A DNA stretch of 64,000 bases, from NCBI GenBank assembly GCA_947258975.1, contig CAMYKK010000003.1, forward strand, positions 150,503-214,502, written 5' to 3'. Position 1 is the stretch's first letter; every line of letters begins with the position of its first letter. Shown here in pieces: positions 17,012 through 26,716 of the stretch. The notes below the pieces were generated by a model. That model was given only the letters and a program-made list of their open reading frames with translations. It ran no database searches and was not told the origin of the DNA. The position numbers and the translations under genes were made by a program. The stretch comes from an uncultured Gammaproteobacteria bacterium (GTDB taxonomy: Bacteria > Pseudomonadota > Gammaproteobacteria > Arenicellales > JAANXG01).

Positions 17012-18532
17012 TCAATGTTCGCCACCTGCTTTGAAATGAAATACCGCGCCGTCCTTGATACCCGATGGCCATCTCGAAGTAATGGTCTTCATGCGCGTGT
17101 AGAACCGCACCCCCTCGGGCCCGTGTATGTAATGGTCTCCAAACAGCGAACGCTTCCAACCGCCGAAGCTGTGGTAGGCCACGGGTACCGGTATCGGCAC
17201 GTTCACACCGACCATGCCGATGTTGATTCGCGTGGTGAAATCACGGGCGCAGTCGCCGTCACGGGTAAATATGGCGGCGCCGTTGCCATATTCGTGGTCG
17301 TTGACCAGCCGCACCGCCTGCGCGTAATCGTCAGCCCGAACCACGCTCAGCACCGGACCGAATATCTCTTCTTGGTAGATTTTCATTTCGGATTTGACAT
17401 GGTCGAACAGGCAGCCGCCGAGGAACGCGCCGTTTTCATGACCTTCCACCAGAAGCTCCCGGCCGTCGACCACAAGATCAGCGCCTTCGGCCACGCCGAT
17501 ATCGACGTAGTTGCGTACCTTTCGTTGGTGCTCAGGGGTGACCAAAGGGCCCATCTCCGCCGACTCATCCGTGTATGGGCCGATCTTGAGGCCGCGTACT
17601 CGGGGCGCCAAGCGATTGATCAACTCGTCCGCGGTATCGCTGCCCACCGCGACCACGACTGAAATCGCCATACAGCGTTCACCCGCCGACCCATACGCCG
17701 ACCCCATCACTGCATCGGTCACCTGGTCCATGTCCGCGTCGGGCATGACCACCATGTGGTTTTTTGCTCCGCACAACGCCTGCACCCGTTTCCCGTGGGC
17801 GCAGCCGGTTCGATAGATGTGCTCACCGACCGGTGTGGATCCGACAAAGCTTACCGCGGCCACTCGTGGATCGCTCAACAGCGTGTCAACCGCCTCTTTG
17901 TCTCCGATGACCACGTTCAGTACGCCGTCCGGAAGTCCCGCCTCTTTCATCAACTCGGCCATGCGCAGGGAACAGGATGGATCCTTTTCCGAGGGTTTGA
18001 GTACAAAGCTGTTGCCGCACGCGATGGCGACTGGAAACATCCACATCGGCACCATGGCCGGAAAGTTGAATGGTGTAATTCCGGCGCATACGCCTACCGG
18101 CTGGCGGATCGAATAACTATCCACGTTCGTGGCCACGGTTTGAGCATGTTCGCCCTTGAGTAGTTGTGGGATGCCGCACGCGAATTCGACGACCTCCACA
18201 CCGCGCGTGATCGAGCCCTTGGCATCTTCGATGGTCTTGCCATGTTCGCTGGACACAATCTCGGCCAGCTCCTGGATGTTTGCTTTGACCAAATCCCGGT
18301 ACGCAAACATGACTTGGGCCCGCTGAGCGGGCGGTGTCTGCGACCAATCCGCGAAAGCGTCGGCCGCAGCGCCGATGGCACTTCGCACTTCATCCGCGTT
18401 GGCAAAGGGTGCATGCTTTGCGACCTCGCCGGTCGCCGGATTGTACACGTCGCCGGTACGGCTGCTCTGTCCCGCGACCTTCTTGCCATTGATGAAATGA
18501 TGTAGTGCAAACGGTTTGAGTTTCGCTGTCAT
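17012..18532 (-). CDS. mmsA: CoA-acylating methylmalonate-semialdehyde dehydrogenase
   Basis: The predicted protein is 506 aa from ATG at 18532, which has GGGAG upstream; the track start adds 66 unconserved residues. It is an aldehyde dehydrogenase of the MMSDH type: ITPFNFPAMVPMWMFPVAIA, VSFVGSTPVGEHIY, catalytic Cys in SAGERCMAIS, EEIFGPVLSVV, and the C-terminal SFGGWKRSLFGD. It converts (methyl)malonate semialdehyde to propionyl-CoA or acetyl-CoA with NAD+ and CoA, in valine, beta-alanine or inositol breakdown. Ald lies upstream on the same strand, with 216 bp between them. Confidence 0.93.
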   Translation of the reverse strand: MTAKLKPFALHHFINGKKVAGQSSRTGDVYNPATGEVAKHAPFANADEVRSAIGAAADAFADWSQTPPAQRAQVMFAYRDLVKANIQELAEIVSSEHGKTIEDAKGSITRGVEVVEFACGIPQLLKGEHAQTVATNVDSYSIRQPVGVCAGITPFNFPAMVPMWMFPVAIACGNSFVLKPSEKDPSCSLRMAELMKEAGLPDGVLNVVIGDKEAVDTLLSDPRVAAVSFVGSTPVGEHIYRTGCAHGKRVQALCGAKNHMVVMPDADMDQVTDAVMGSAYGSAGERCMAISVVVAVGSDTADELINRLAPRVRGLKIGPYTDESAEMGPLVTPEHQRKVRNYVDIGVAEGADLVVDGRELLVEGHENGAFLGGCLFDHVKSEMKIYQEEIFGPVLSVVRADDYAQAVRLVNDHEYGNGAAIFTRDGDCARDFTTRINIGMVGVNVPIPVPVAYHSFGGWKRSLFGDHYIHGPEGVRFYTRMKTITSRWPSGIKDGAVFHFKAGGEH

Positions 18533-18748
18533 CTGTGATCTCCCGGGCTGGCCATTGGTTCGAGGCGTACCCATTTTAAACAAGAATCCCCACCGCGTCG
18601 TCGCTGAGCGAATCTCCGGTTGCAGGGTACGCACCATGCGCGGCAGCATCCAAGTAAACCCGGCTAACAGATCATTCGTAGCTTTTCGCCGATCGAGGCG
18701 TGCCCCCATCGCGCAGCGCCTGCCCGGCATGCGTTCCCTGCAGGGCCC

Positions 18749-19870
18749 TTAGATCGCCCGTAAAACATCTATGGGATCCACATAGTCATATCCCAGATCG
18801 CGAGCCACCTCCTTACAGGTTACTTGGCCGTGGATGACATTGAGGCCGTTACGCAGATGCGGATCGTCGATCAGCGCCGACTTGTATCCCTTGTCCGCGA
18901 GCGTGATAACGTGGGGTAGCGTGACATTGTTGAGTGCGAACGTCGACGTTCGCGGCACCCCACCGGGCATATTGGTCACGCAGTAGTGAACGACGTCATC
19001 GACGACGTAGGTGGGTTCGGCGTGGGTGGTAGGCCGCGATGTCTCGAAACACCCCCCCTGGTCGATCGCCACGTCTACCACGACAGCGCCGGGCTTCATC
19101 TGCCGGACGGTCTCAGCGCCGACCAATTTCGGCGCCGCAGCGCCGGGAACCAGGACGCCGCCGACCACCAATTCAGCCACGAGTACGTGGCGCTCGATCG
19201 CGTCCCGGGTGGCGAACACCGTGTTCGTCGAGCGTCCGAACTGACGCCAGTGAGACGTCAACACGTCCGGATTGCGATCGAGGACCCAGACGTCCGCGCC
19301 CATCCCCACCGCGATGTGGGCGGCATGAGTTCCGACGACGCCGCCGCCCAGAATCACGACCTTGGCCGGATCCACCCCAGGCACGCCGCCCAACAGCATC
19401 CCAAGTCCGCCGTGGGGTTGTTCGAGGCAATAGGCGCCCGCTTGAATCGCCATGCGACCGGCGACTTCGGACATCGGTGCCAACAGCGGCAGGCCGCCAT
19501 TGGGCGAGGTCACCGTCTCGTAGGCAATGCATACCGCGCCGCTCTCAACCAAGTCGCTGGTTTGCTCGGGGTCCGGAGCGAGGTGCAGATACGTAAACAG
19601 TATTTGATCGGCGCGCAACATCGCCCGTTCGCCGGGCTGTGGTTCCTTTACTTTCACGACCAACTCGGCTTGCGCAAAGATCTCCGCGGCCGCATGCGTG
19701 ATGTTGGCCCCGGCACTCTCATACTCGGCATCGGTGACCCCGATGCCCACTCCGGCATCGTGTTCAACGATGACTTCATGGCCATGATGCACCGCCTCAC
19801 GAACGCCGGCCGGCGCGAGGCCGACCCGGTACTCATGGTCTTTGATTTCTTTGGGAACACCGATTAACAA
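18749..19870 (-). CDS. ald: Alanine dehydrogenase
   Basis: The predicted protein is 373 aa from TTG at 19870. That start is supported by GGGGAGG six bases upstream and by the family N-terminus (IGVPKEIKDHEYRVGL). Conserved features include VKVKEPQ with the substrate Lys, the catalytic-His region FTYLHLAPD, the NAD-binding GGGVVGTHAA, and VTNMPGGVPRTST. It interconverts L-alanine and pyruvate plus ammonia with NAD. With mmsA next to it, the pair points to amino-acid catabolism. Confidence 0.94.
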   Translation of the reverse strand: MLIGVPKEIKDHEYRVGLAPAGVREAVHHGHEVIVEHDAGVGIGVTDAEYESAGANITHAAAEIFAQAELVVKVKEPQPGERAMLRADQILFTYLHLAPDPEQTSDLVESGAVCIAYETVTSPNGGLPLLAPMSEVAGRMAIQAGAYCLEQPHGGLGMLLGGVPGVDPAKVVILGGGVVGTHAAHIAVGMGADVWVLDRNPDVLTSHWRQFGRSTNTVFATRDAIERHVLVAELVVGGVLVPGAAAPKLVGAETVRQMKPGAVVVDVAIDQGGCFETSRPTTHAEPTYVVDDVVHYCVTNMPGGVPRTSTFALNNVTLPHVITLADKGYKSALIDDPHLRNGLNVIHGQVTCKEVARDLGYDYVDPIDVLRAI

Positions 19871-19884
19871 GGTCCACCTCCCCG
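19866..19884 (-). promoter_or_regulatory. Shine-Dalgarno that selects a TTG start for ald
   Basis: On the minus strand GGGGAGGTGGACC runs directly into TTG at 19870. This gives a 373-aa protein, close to the usual family length of about 370. Confidence 0.75.
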
Positions 19885-19989
19885 CAGGACTGTTTGATGC
19901 ATTGACCGCCCCGAGGGCGGCTGGTTTTATCTTCCAAGACCCGGAGAGTTTTGTCGAGCGCAATCGTGGTATGTGGGTAGTCTCCGCAG

Positions 19990-20054
19990 CCGCCGGACCC
20001 TGCGACTATCGGCGGTGCAAGTCTCTTCGCCAGCTTCCGGACTCCTTGGTGCAA
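19990..20054 (-). repeat. Dispersed hairpin repeat, copy B
   Basis: This is the inverted copy of the repeat. On the minus strand it reads GGAAGCTGGCGAAGAGACTTG, then a degenerate core ending ATAGTCGCAGGGTCCGG. At its other end it carries the CCTTGGTGCAATATCCGGGC module, also seen alone at 24409 and 47618. It lies between ald and the zinc-peptidase gene. Confidence 0.7.
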
Positions 20055-20129
20055 TATCCGGGCGAAGTCCGATAGACCGGCAGCCCCGATTGCCGGCTAT
20101 GGGCGTGTGTGAGCGCCTTAGTCTCTGCG

Positions 20130-20996
20130 TCAGCGGCTGGCCCGGGCGAAGGTGTCGCAGGCGCCTAGTTTGCCGCTTGTTAAGCCGGTTCGAAACCAAT
20201 GCACGCGTTGTTCTGCGGAACCGTGGGTGAAGGACTCGGGTTGCACGCGTCGCCCGGCCATCTGCTGCATGCGGTCATCTCCCACTGACGCTGCGGCGCG
20301 CAGACCCTCTTCGGCATCGCCGGGTTCGAGAATGCGCCGTTGTTTGTGTGCATGATGTGCCCATACGCCGGCATAACAATCCGCCTGCAGCTCGGTGAGT
20401 ACCGACAACGCGTTGGCTTGCGACTGCGAGGCCTGGGCTTGCGCTTGCCTGACTTGTTGCGACGTCCCCAGCAGGTTCTGCACGTGATGAGCGATTTCAT
20501 GACTAACGACATACGCCTGGGCGAAATCACCGGAGGCGCCGAATTGCCGTAACTGGCGGAAGAATCCCAGATCAATGTACACCTTCTGATCAGGGGGACA
20601 ATAAAACGGCCCGGTTGCCGCCGAGCTGAATCCGCATGCAGATTGTACGTGATCTGTATACAACACCAGCTTGGGAGGTTGATACCGCGCCCCGGCGGAC
20701 CTGAACAGTCCGCTCCAGGTATCCTCGGTATCCGCCAGCACCACGGACACGAACTGTGCTCCCTGGTCCTCGACCGCACCTGGGCGCGGGGCCTCTTGCC
20801 GCTGCGGGCTCATCGAGCCGCCGCCGGCGAGCATGTTGAGGATCTGGGTGGGGTCCCCACCGAGAAACAGGACCGCCACCAACGCCAGCAAGCCGAACCC
20901 GCCGCCGAACTTGATGCCCCGCGGTACGCGCGGAGTCGATCTGCGGCCACGACGATCCTCAATGTTGCTGCTGCGTCTACCGGTTCTCCATCTCAC
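20130..20996 (-). CDS. YpfJ-family neutral zinc metallopeptidase
   Basis: The 288-aa protein begins MRWRTGRRSSNIEDRRG, the conserved start of the YpfJ/KPN_02809 family, followed by one transmembrane helix (FGGGFGLLALVAVLFLGG, about 31-48). The catalytic domain contains SHEIAHHVQNLLG, giving the HExxH zinc motif, and LTELQADCYAGVWAH with the downstream zinc ligand region. The active site should face the periplasm. Its physiological substrate is unknown. Confidence 0.9.
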   Translation of the reverse strand: MRWRTGRRSSNIEDRRGRRSTPRVPRGIKFGGGFGLLALVAVLFLGGDPTQILNMLAGGGSMSPQRQEAPRPGAVEDQGAQFVSVVLADTEDTWSGLFRSAGARYQPPKLVLYTDHVQSACGFSSAATGPFYCPPDQKVYIDLGFFRQLRQFGASGDFAQAYVVSHEIAHHVQNLLGTSQQVRQAQAQASQSQANALSVLTELQADCYAGVWAHHAHKQRRILEPGDAEEGLRAAASVGDDRMQQMAGRRVQPESFTHGSAEQRVHWFRTGLTSGKLGACDTFARASR

Positions 20997-21355
20997 GCTT
21001 GTGCTACCGACTTACAATGGTTCATTACATCATGTTGATTACTCGGAGGGTCGGTACGATAAATAAACTCGGGAAGATTGTCGAATTTTCGCCACGATTC
21101 ATCGTGTCATCTCGCCCAATTGCATGTCCTTGTATGATGCGCATATGGCCCGAGGTGTCGCTCGGTTGTCTGTGCGCACTAGCCGTATTCGACGCCACAG
21201 CGCAAGCCTGAAACATGTCCCGGCTCGACGTGCGGATTGGATCAGCGGCTTGACGCAGGTCCAGGCGCTAGCGAAGATCGCGGCTCATTTTCGTTAGCGG
21301 GTCGAGTACGGCTCGCCGCGACGCTTGGTGCAACGCAAGAGGGATATCCATTTCA
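20997..21355. other. Divergent intergenic region
   Basis: This 359-bp region separates the zinc-peptidase gene (minus) from an EamA gene (plus). No open frame with family features was found. It should carry both promoters. A short segment GCTTGGTGCAACGC near 21323 weakly resembles the second module of the dispersed repeat. Confidence 0.45.
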
Positions 21356-22258
21356 ATGTTTCTGCCTCCTCATGTATTACTGATCCTATGTGTGTTTTTT
21401 TGGGCCGGTAATGCCATCGTTGGCAAGATCGCAAGCGGCCACATTCCGGCATTTACTCTGTCTTTTTGGCGATGGGCTATTGCCTTGATCATTATCCTGC
21501 CGTTTGGGTACCGTTCGGTGTTCCGGCAGTGGCAGTTTTACCGCACTAATTGGAAGTATTTGCTGGTGATCGCATTTCTGAGCGTCACGGTTTACAACAC
21601 CTTTCAATATTGGGCGCTGAATTGGACGTCGGCGATCAATGTCGGCATCATCAGCGCCTCGTTGCCGATCATCATCTTATTGCTGACCACGTTGACAGGC
21701 CACGATAAACCCAACGCGTACCAATTCAGCGGGGCTTTTTTGGCTGTCGTGGGCGTGCTCTACGTTATCAGCCATGGCGACATCGAGGTGTTGCTCAATC
21801 TAGGCGTGAATGTCGGGGACGGCTTGATTCTGGTTGCGGTGCTCGGTTGGGCGGTATATTCCGTGCTCCTCAAGCGTTTGCCCGATGATATCAATCAAGT
21901 CGGGCTTCTGACTGTGCTGATCGTATTGGGTGTCACCGGGATTATTCCGTTTTACACCTGGGACTTGATGCACGGAAATACCTTTGTGCTGGACCGCACT
22001 GCGATTATCATTTTAGGTTACGTTAGTATTTTCCCCTCAGTATTGTCCTACGTGTTTTGGAACCGTGCGGTTCATGCCGGCGGCGCAAATCTGGCAGGTT
22101 TGTTTGTAAATTTAACGCCAGTGTTCGTTGCCGTGTTGGCAATTATTTTCCTGGGAGAACGATTGGCGAGCTATCACCTTGTCGGTGTCAGCTTGATATT
22201 CGCCGGTATCTATGTCGCGACCCGACTTGCGAATCGCAGCTTGCATCACAATTCTTAA
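21356..22258 (+). CDS. EamA/DMT superfamily transporter
   Basis: The 300-aa protein has ten predicted helices in two EamA repeats; the first contains VLLILCVFFWAGNAIVGKIA and the second VAVLGWAVYSVLLKRLP. FWNRAVHAGGANLAGLF and LTPVFVAVLAIIFLGERL are typical of the second half. It is an inner-membrane metabolite exporter or importer of unknown substrate. Confidence 0.88.
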   Translation: MFLPPHVLLILCVFFWAGNAIVGKIASGHIPAFTLSFWRWAIALIIILPFGYRSVFRQWQFYRTNWKYLLVIAFLSVTVYNTFQYWALNWTSAINVGIISASLPIIILLLTTLTGHDKPNAYQFSGAFLAVVGVLYVISHGDIEVLLNLGVNVGDGLILVAVLGWAVYSVLLKRLPDDINQVGLLTVLIVLGVTGIIPFYTWDLMHGNTFVLDRTAIIILGYVSIFPSVLSYVFWNRAVHAGGANLAGLFVNLTPVFVAVLAIIFLGERLASYHLVGVSLIFAGIYVATRLANRSLHHNS

Positions 22259-23286
22259 GCCTTCGGCTCCGCGCCGGGCCCGCAGTTGGGCGACGGTTTC
22301 TCCGGTTGTGTTGCGGGTTTGACATAAGCACCGGGGATTTCTGCGGCGTACGCTGGGACGCTTCCCACGCCAATCCGGGGAGCGGAAAAACGTGTTCGGA
22401 TAGGCCGGGCGCCCGCTATTTTTTTGCCACGTCCCGCAAAAATAGGCCAATCTTTTCGCCCCTCCTGCGACCCTTTCCAGTGCGACGTGACACCTTGCCG
22501 TCCGTCCGATGTAGCCCACGGCGATCGGATTCTCCACGGCGTTCTCGCCGGCGGCGCTCAGAACCAGAATATTTAGTGGAAATGACCACTTCTTCCACAG
22601 CGTCCCAACGGTTTCGATCTTCGCGCCCTATCATATCTCACCCCCACAGTGAGACTCTTACAAATTAAAAATGACATCCAGATAATGGGATACTTGTTCG
22701 CGACATGCCGTTGGGTCTAGTCCAAGACCGCCCTGACACACGCCGCATACCTTGGACACCCCAACCACGCCCGGAATCTAGGACCGGGGGTGGTTGAGAT
22801 TTGCTAACAAGTTAGAGTGTAGTCGCAAAAATCCATAGCGCCAATAACGATATGGCTATGGTTGACCGCTTTGCATCTATCAACCTTTCCGTTTTGTGGC
22901 GCTGGTCTATACTTTTCATAGCCCAGTCTTTTCGGGTAGGGGTAGTTCCGGCCACCGCCGGAAGTCAATTCCTTGAGTTGTTGTGTTGTCCCGCCTTTCG
23001 GATAGGTGGGGAAGTGGGTCGGTGGCCGATCCGTACTGGCCGCCGGCCTTTTTTTGACGACCGCCTGCGACGGAGTGCCGTGGAGGAACATGTGGGCTCG
23101 TGGGACCGGCGCGGTACAGCGCCGCAACATGTAGCCGCGGTGGAATCGAGCACGTTTGCACTTCACGGTGTTGGCGTCTGGATACCCATATTCAATAAGA
23201 CAGGTTTGGATTTGGGATCCACATCATGTGGGTGGGTCGTTGGCCATCGGCACTACCGCATCCCGAATGCCCGGCGATCCTGAAGT
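22259..23286. other. Long gene-poor stretch
   Basis: Over 1 kb holds no gene with family support. One short minus-strand ORF (22416-22634) is recorded separately. The 120-codon minus ORF at 22804-23166 has poor composition and no recognisable fold. The segment 22640-22680 is AT-rich and may contain promoters. Confidence 0.45.
22416..22634 (-). CDS. Small Arg-rich ORF, doubtful
   Basis: The 72-residue ORF contains ERRRRERRGESDRRG, a pattern often seen in short proteobacterial proteins and in linkers next to PilZ or GGDEF domains. There is no fold beyond that and no strong ribosome site. It could be real, a remnant, or chance in GC-rich sequence. Confidence 0.25.
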   Translation of the reverse strand: MIGREDRNRWDAVEEVVISTKYSGSERRRRERRGESDRRGLHRTDGKVSRRTGKGRRRGEKIGLFLRDVAKK

Positions 23287-23841
23287 TCAACCCTGATCTT
23301 TGGGCCCGGCGGGTTCGCACGCACCTTCGCTATTGACTTCGACCCGCGGGCGGTCCCAGATCCCCCGGCGTCGCAACACGATAAGAGATTCGTCAACGAA
23401 TGCCTCGAAGGACGAAAGGCCACCGGTTTTTTTTACCATGAGTTGCCCGTCGACCCGTAACTCGGCGCTGACCAGGCGATCGCCACAATAGTTGCCGATC
23501 GCTTGAACAAATTTACCGCTGGTGACGTTGCTGCAACCGTCAAAGCCCTGTCGTTTAATCTTGATGGTTTGAATGCCGAACTGTTTCAAGGCTCTGCTGG
23601 CGTGGGGCAGCGCGCCATCGAAGCCATAGCGCATAATAGCGGACTCCATAGCAGCTGAAGCACTTGCCTTTTCTTGGACAGAAAGATCGTCACCCTCCAC
23701 AAAGACGCTACCGGTCATGAATTGGCAGTTTTCATATATCCCCACCATCGTTGCGCTGGCGCCATGCGCGGGAGTTGTAGACCACAGCGCCATAGCTAAT
23801 ATCAAAGTAGACAGTTGTAGCAGCGAGTGTTGTGTTGTCAT
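23287..23841 (-). CDS. Exported hypothetical protein
   Basis: The predicted protein is 184 aa from ATG at 23841; the track start at 24273 adds 144 low-complexity residues. A signal peptide (about 1-28, ending PAHGAS) precedes a mature domain with four cysteines (in ENCQF, DGCSN, NYCGD and GACEP) that could form two disulfides in the periplasm. Secondary-structure alternation suggests a small alpha/beta domain. No family is recognised. Confidence 0.65.
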   Translation of the reverse strand: MTTQHSLLQLSTLILAMALWSTTPAHGASATMVGIYENCQFMTGSVFVEGDDLSVQEKASASAAMESAIMRYGFDGALPHASRALKQFGIQTIKIKRQGFDGCSNVTSGKFVQAIGNYCGDRLVSAELRVDGQLMVKKTGGLSSFEAFVDESLIVLRRRGIWDRPRVEVNSEGACEPAGPKDQG

Positions 23842-24479
23842 GTCTCGACCCCTACTCGGTCGGTTAAGCAAATCATCTAAGAAGGCAAGAGTTCTCGGTA
23901 TCCAACCGCATCGCGGTGACCCCGCTGAGGACCCGTTCAACCGCTCACGAGGCGATCCACTGGTAGATCCCGCTCGCTGGCGGCAGCGTCCTTCGCGGCC
24001 GTTGGCCTGTCGACCTGTCGACCCGCTACCGCTATGGTATCCGCTTTTCGGCAGGGATCGCCAGGCTTGTGGATCATGCGCGGCCGTATTGAGCACTTGC
24101 CCCACCGCATTGAGCGGCCGGGGCTCGTCAAAGGTGTAAGTCTCTCTTACACTGCAAGCCCGACTAAAAACCGGCATATTGCAACAAGATTGGGAAAAAT
24201 GGGGTAACGGCGTGTTTGCGAGAATGGCTTCGATAATCGTTAGATGCCCGTGTCGTACCCGAGGTCTGGACAATTCCAGTTCCGGCTGGGCCGTGACCGC
24301 GCGGATGCACGCTTCACTGTGCAGATGAATCAGGATCAGAATCGTCGGCTCGGCCGCCCGTTGTTCATCCCTCCAGCGCCGCCTCCTGCCGCCGTTATTC
24401 GGGATCCTTGGTGCAATGCGCGGGCTAATGGGTCGGCGCCGTAAGCAGCTTGGGATGATGAACAGTGGGGACAGATATC
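23842..24479. other. Intergenic region before mtgA
   Basis: No gene is supported in this 638-bp region. A copy of the second repeat module, GATCCTTGGTGCAATGCGCG, lies at 24411-24430 shortly before mtgA. Any mtgA promoter should lie here but none was clear. Confidence 0.45.
24409..24430 (+). repeat. Solo copy of second repeat module upstream of mtgA
   Basis: GGATCCTTGGTGCAATGCGC with following GGGCTAAT matches the arm of copy B (TCCTTGGTGCAATATCCGGG) and the stretch at 47618-47646 upstream of ubiJ. The hairpin core is absent here. Confidence 0.5.
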
Positions 24480-25400
24480 GTGGCGAAATCTAAACGCCGG
24501 CGTCGCGGCCCCGGTCGCTTGATTTTGAAACTCGTAAGCGTCGTTGTTCTTCTGTCCGTGTCTGTTGTGTGGGTGCTGCGCTGGTATCCGCCACTGACGT
24601 CCGCCTTTATGCTGCGAAGCCAGTATTTTTCCGATAACGGCGGTACCCGGATTGCGCATCGTTGGGCTCCTTGGGAGCGTATTTCGCCCCTTGTGGCGCT
24701 CGCCGTGATTGCCGCCGAAGACCAAAAGTTTCCGCGGCATTGGGGTTTTGATCTCCAGCAAATTAGAAACGCCGTTCGAGAGAACAAGCATCGAAGCCAT
24801 GCCCGCGGGGCCAGTACGATAACTCAGCAAGTCGCCAAGAACTTGTTCCTATGGCCCGGCCGCAGCTACGTGCGCAAGGGGTTGGAGGTGTATTTCACGG
24901 TCGTGCTCGAATTGCTGTGGTCAAAGCAACGCATTCTCGAGGTCTATTTGAACATTGCCGAATTCGCACCCGGCGTATTTGGTGTGGCGGCGGCGAGCAC
25001 GCGTTACTTCGCAAAATCAACAGAGAGTTTGGATGCTGATGACGCTGCGTTGTTGGCTGCGGTACTGCCAAATCCGCGACGGCTCAAGCTTAGCCGGCCT
25101 ACCCCGTACTTGCGTACCCGGGCGCAGTGGATACGCCGGCAGATGGACCAACTCGGCGGCGTGAGATACTTGGATAGCCTCGCCGGCATGTCGGGCCACG
25201 GATTCCGGATGGTGGCAATGGGAGAGGCGCCCAGCCGGGGTATTGCGCCAAGGATTGCGGAGGCTGGCGAAGAGACTTGTCCTGCGTGTAGTCGCAGGGT
25301 CTGTTGGAAAGAACGCCGCGCTGGAACGAGACCCATAGTTGGCTATGAGTCGAGTGAAGGCCAAGCGCTGATGGACGAGAGCCGGCCGGGGCCGGGATAG
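24480..25400 (+). CDS. mtgA: Monofunctional peptidoglycan glycosyltransferase with repeat-derived tail
   Basis: The predicted protein is 306 aa from GTG at 24480 (GGGGA eight bases upstream; GTG at 24465 is the alternative). A basic N-terminus and one membrane helix (about 16-36) precede a GT51 domain: [17 protein letters not shown] carries the catalytic Glu, then [36 protein letters not shown] and YF. It polymerises lipid II into glycan strands in the periplasm. Family members are near 240 aa; the last 50 or so residues here are encoded by dispersed repeat copy C and are not a conserved part. Confidence 0.9.
   Translation: MAKSKRRRRGPGRLILKLVSVVVLLSVSVVWVLRWYPPLTSAFMLRSQYFSDNGGTRIAHRWAPWERISPLVALAVIAAEDQKFPRHWGFDLQQIRNAVRENKHRSHARGASTITQQVAKNLFLWPGRSYVRKGLEVYFTVVLELLWSKQRILEVYLNIAEFAPGVFGVAAASTRYFAKSTESLDADDAALLAAVLPNPRRLKLSRPTPYLRTRAQWIRRQMDQLGGVRYLDSLAGMSGHGFRMVAMGEAPSRGIAPRIAEAGEETCPACSRRVCWKERRAGTRPIVGYESSEGQALMDESRPGPG
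25240..25307 (+). repeat. Dispersed hairpin repeat, copy C, inside mtgA 3' end
   Basis: GGTATTGCGCCAAGGATTGC is followed by GGAGGCTGGCGAAGAGACTTG and the core CCTGCGTGTAGTCGCAGG. The copy is read in frame as the C-terminus of MtgA ([16 protein letters not shown]), so the insertion or extension replaced the original stop. Confidence 0.75.
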
Positions 25401-25511
25401 GCGTGACCGTCGTAAACCTGTGTCGTAAACTTTGGCGCAATGCCTCGCATGCTGACGCGGGCTCTGCGTGCCTGAAGTTGCGCATTAATCAATACCGGCC
25501 CGGGGCCGGAA

Positions 25512-26450
25512 TCATAGATTCCAGCAACTCGGCAGCATTTCGACTTTCGGGTATCGCACCAGGGCGTAAATCCTCGTCGGAAAATCGCCGACCTTGATTT
25601 CGTTGAGAACAATATCGTTGACCGCCCCCACGCCGTTCCGCGGTTCGATGACCCCCAACCTGGATATTCGCAGTCTGCGTCGGCGCAGCGTCAACAACTC
25701 TCCTGGTCGGCTCAAGGTAGCAGTCAGCTCCTCGACATAGGTGGCGGGGTTTTTGAAATTTAATCCGCAGCAAAGCAATTTATCATTTTGCGTGTTTCGC
25801 GCTGTACGCAATATTAATCTAGGCGCTGAGACGCGGAGATAGGCCGCAACGTTGGTGAGCAGGGTGTGTGTTAGGGCCTCGCGAACCTGGTTCTCAGTGG
25901 CGCAGGGTGCTAATAACTCGTGATCTGTAAAACTCAGCGTAGTCTGCGGCATATCACGCACGACAATGTTTCCCTGCAGGCCAAAGCCAAACGTATTCTT
26001 CTCCATTTTTGTGACGATAAGTACGGCGTAGGCCTCTTTCAGTCCGCGCGATGGCTCCGATAGGAAATACCGGTTCAACTCGCGTGCGTGACTGAAGATC
26101 CTCCGGATCTCCTGCGTGTTGGCGAAAATGGCGTTCACCAGCGGGTCAGCCGCGTAGGCTTTCCTGTTGACCGCAACGGCCACCGGCAAACTTTCCACGA
26201 TTGCTTCGACGTGCCGCAACAGAGATCTCACGCCGATCCGCAGCTTTTTCTTGTAAGCACTCACACACCGGATTCTCGCATCGGTGTCGTTAACGAAACT
26301 TTCAACGGTGTCCAACACCTTTTGTGTCTCCTTCCGTGTGTCTGATCGTTGCCTGAGCCATTCCCGGGATAACTGTTGAATATGCCCCCACTGCTCCTGA
26401 AAAAACCGGCGCATGGCAACGTTTCGCGGACCCCGGCGCTCTGCATGCAT
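25512..26450 (-). CDS. Conserved-looking hypothetical protein
   Basis: The 312-aa soluble protein starts at ATG 26450; ATG 26414 (MRRFFQEQW) is an alternative. The N-terminal half is helical and charged, with VSAYKKKLRIGVRSLLRHVEAIVESLP. The C-terminal half is mixed alpha/beta with many short hydrophobic strands. It is faintly reminiscent of stand-alone proteins with a TOTE- or DUF-type domain, but I cannot name a family. Neighbours (mtgA convergent, msrB upstream on the same strand) give no function. Confidence 0.6.
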   Translation of the reverse strand: MHAERRGPRNVAMRRFFQEQWGHIQQLSREWLRQRSDTRKETQKVLDTVESFVNDTDARIRCVSAYKKKLRIGVRSLLRHVEAIVESLPVAVAVNRKAYAADPLVNAIFANTQEIRRIFSHARELNRYFLSEPSRGLKEAYAVLIVTKMEKNTFGFGLQGNIVVRDMPQTTLSFTDHELLAPCATENQVREALTHTLLTNVAAYLRVSAPRLILRTARNTQNDKLLCCGLNFKNPATYVEELTATLSRPGELLTLRRRRLRISRLGVIEPRNGVGAVNDIVLNEIKVGDFPTRIYALVRYPKVEMLPSCWNL

Positions 26451-26716
26451 CGTCGCGATTACTCCCTGATCTTTATCTATATATACGACCCTGGCGGAGA
26501 AAGCTTTAGCCTGAAGACTGCATCATTGCCCGCGATGATCGTGTACGGATCGGGTGGCTGCTCGCCTTCTGCGGTCCGGTCGCGCATGGAAACCGCCGCC
26601 ACCTGCGGGCTAGCCGCGGTTAAGGCTCCACGCAGTGGCCGCCGCAAAAAACCGGTGCCCAAATCAAATCGATTCCACGTATGTCCAGCCGCGGCTATAA
26701 ATCTTCTCGCGCGTCG

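Noticed and set aside
16802-17662. 286-codon plus-strand ORF
   Set aside because: Largely antisense to mmsA; no motif.
18986-19867. 293-codon plus-strand ORF over ald
   Set aside because: Antisense to a certain gene and without family features.
22804-23166. 120-codon minus-strand ORF
   Set aside because: No recognised fold, biased composition and no clear ribosome site.
26477-26662. 61-codon minus-strand ORF between msrB and the hypothetical gene
   Set aside because: Short, no domain; lies in the spacer downstream of msrB.
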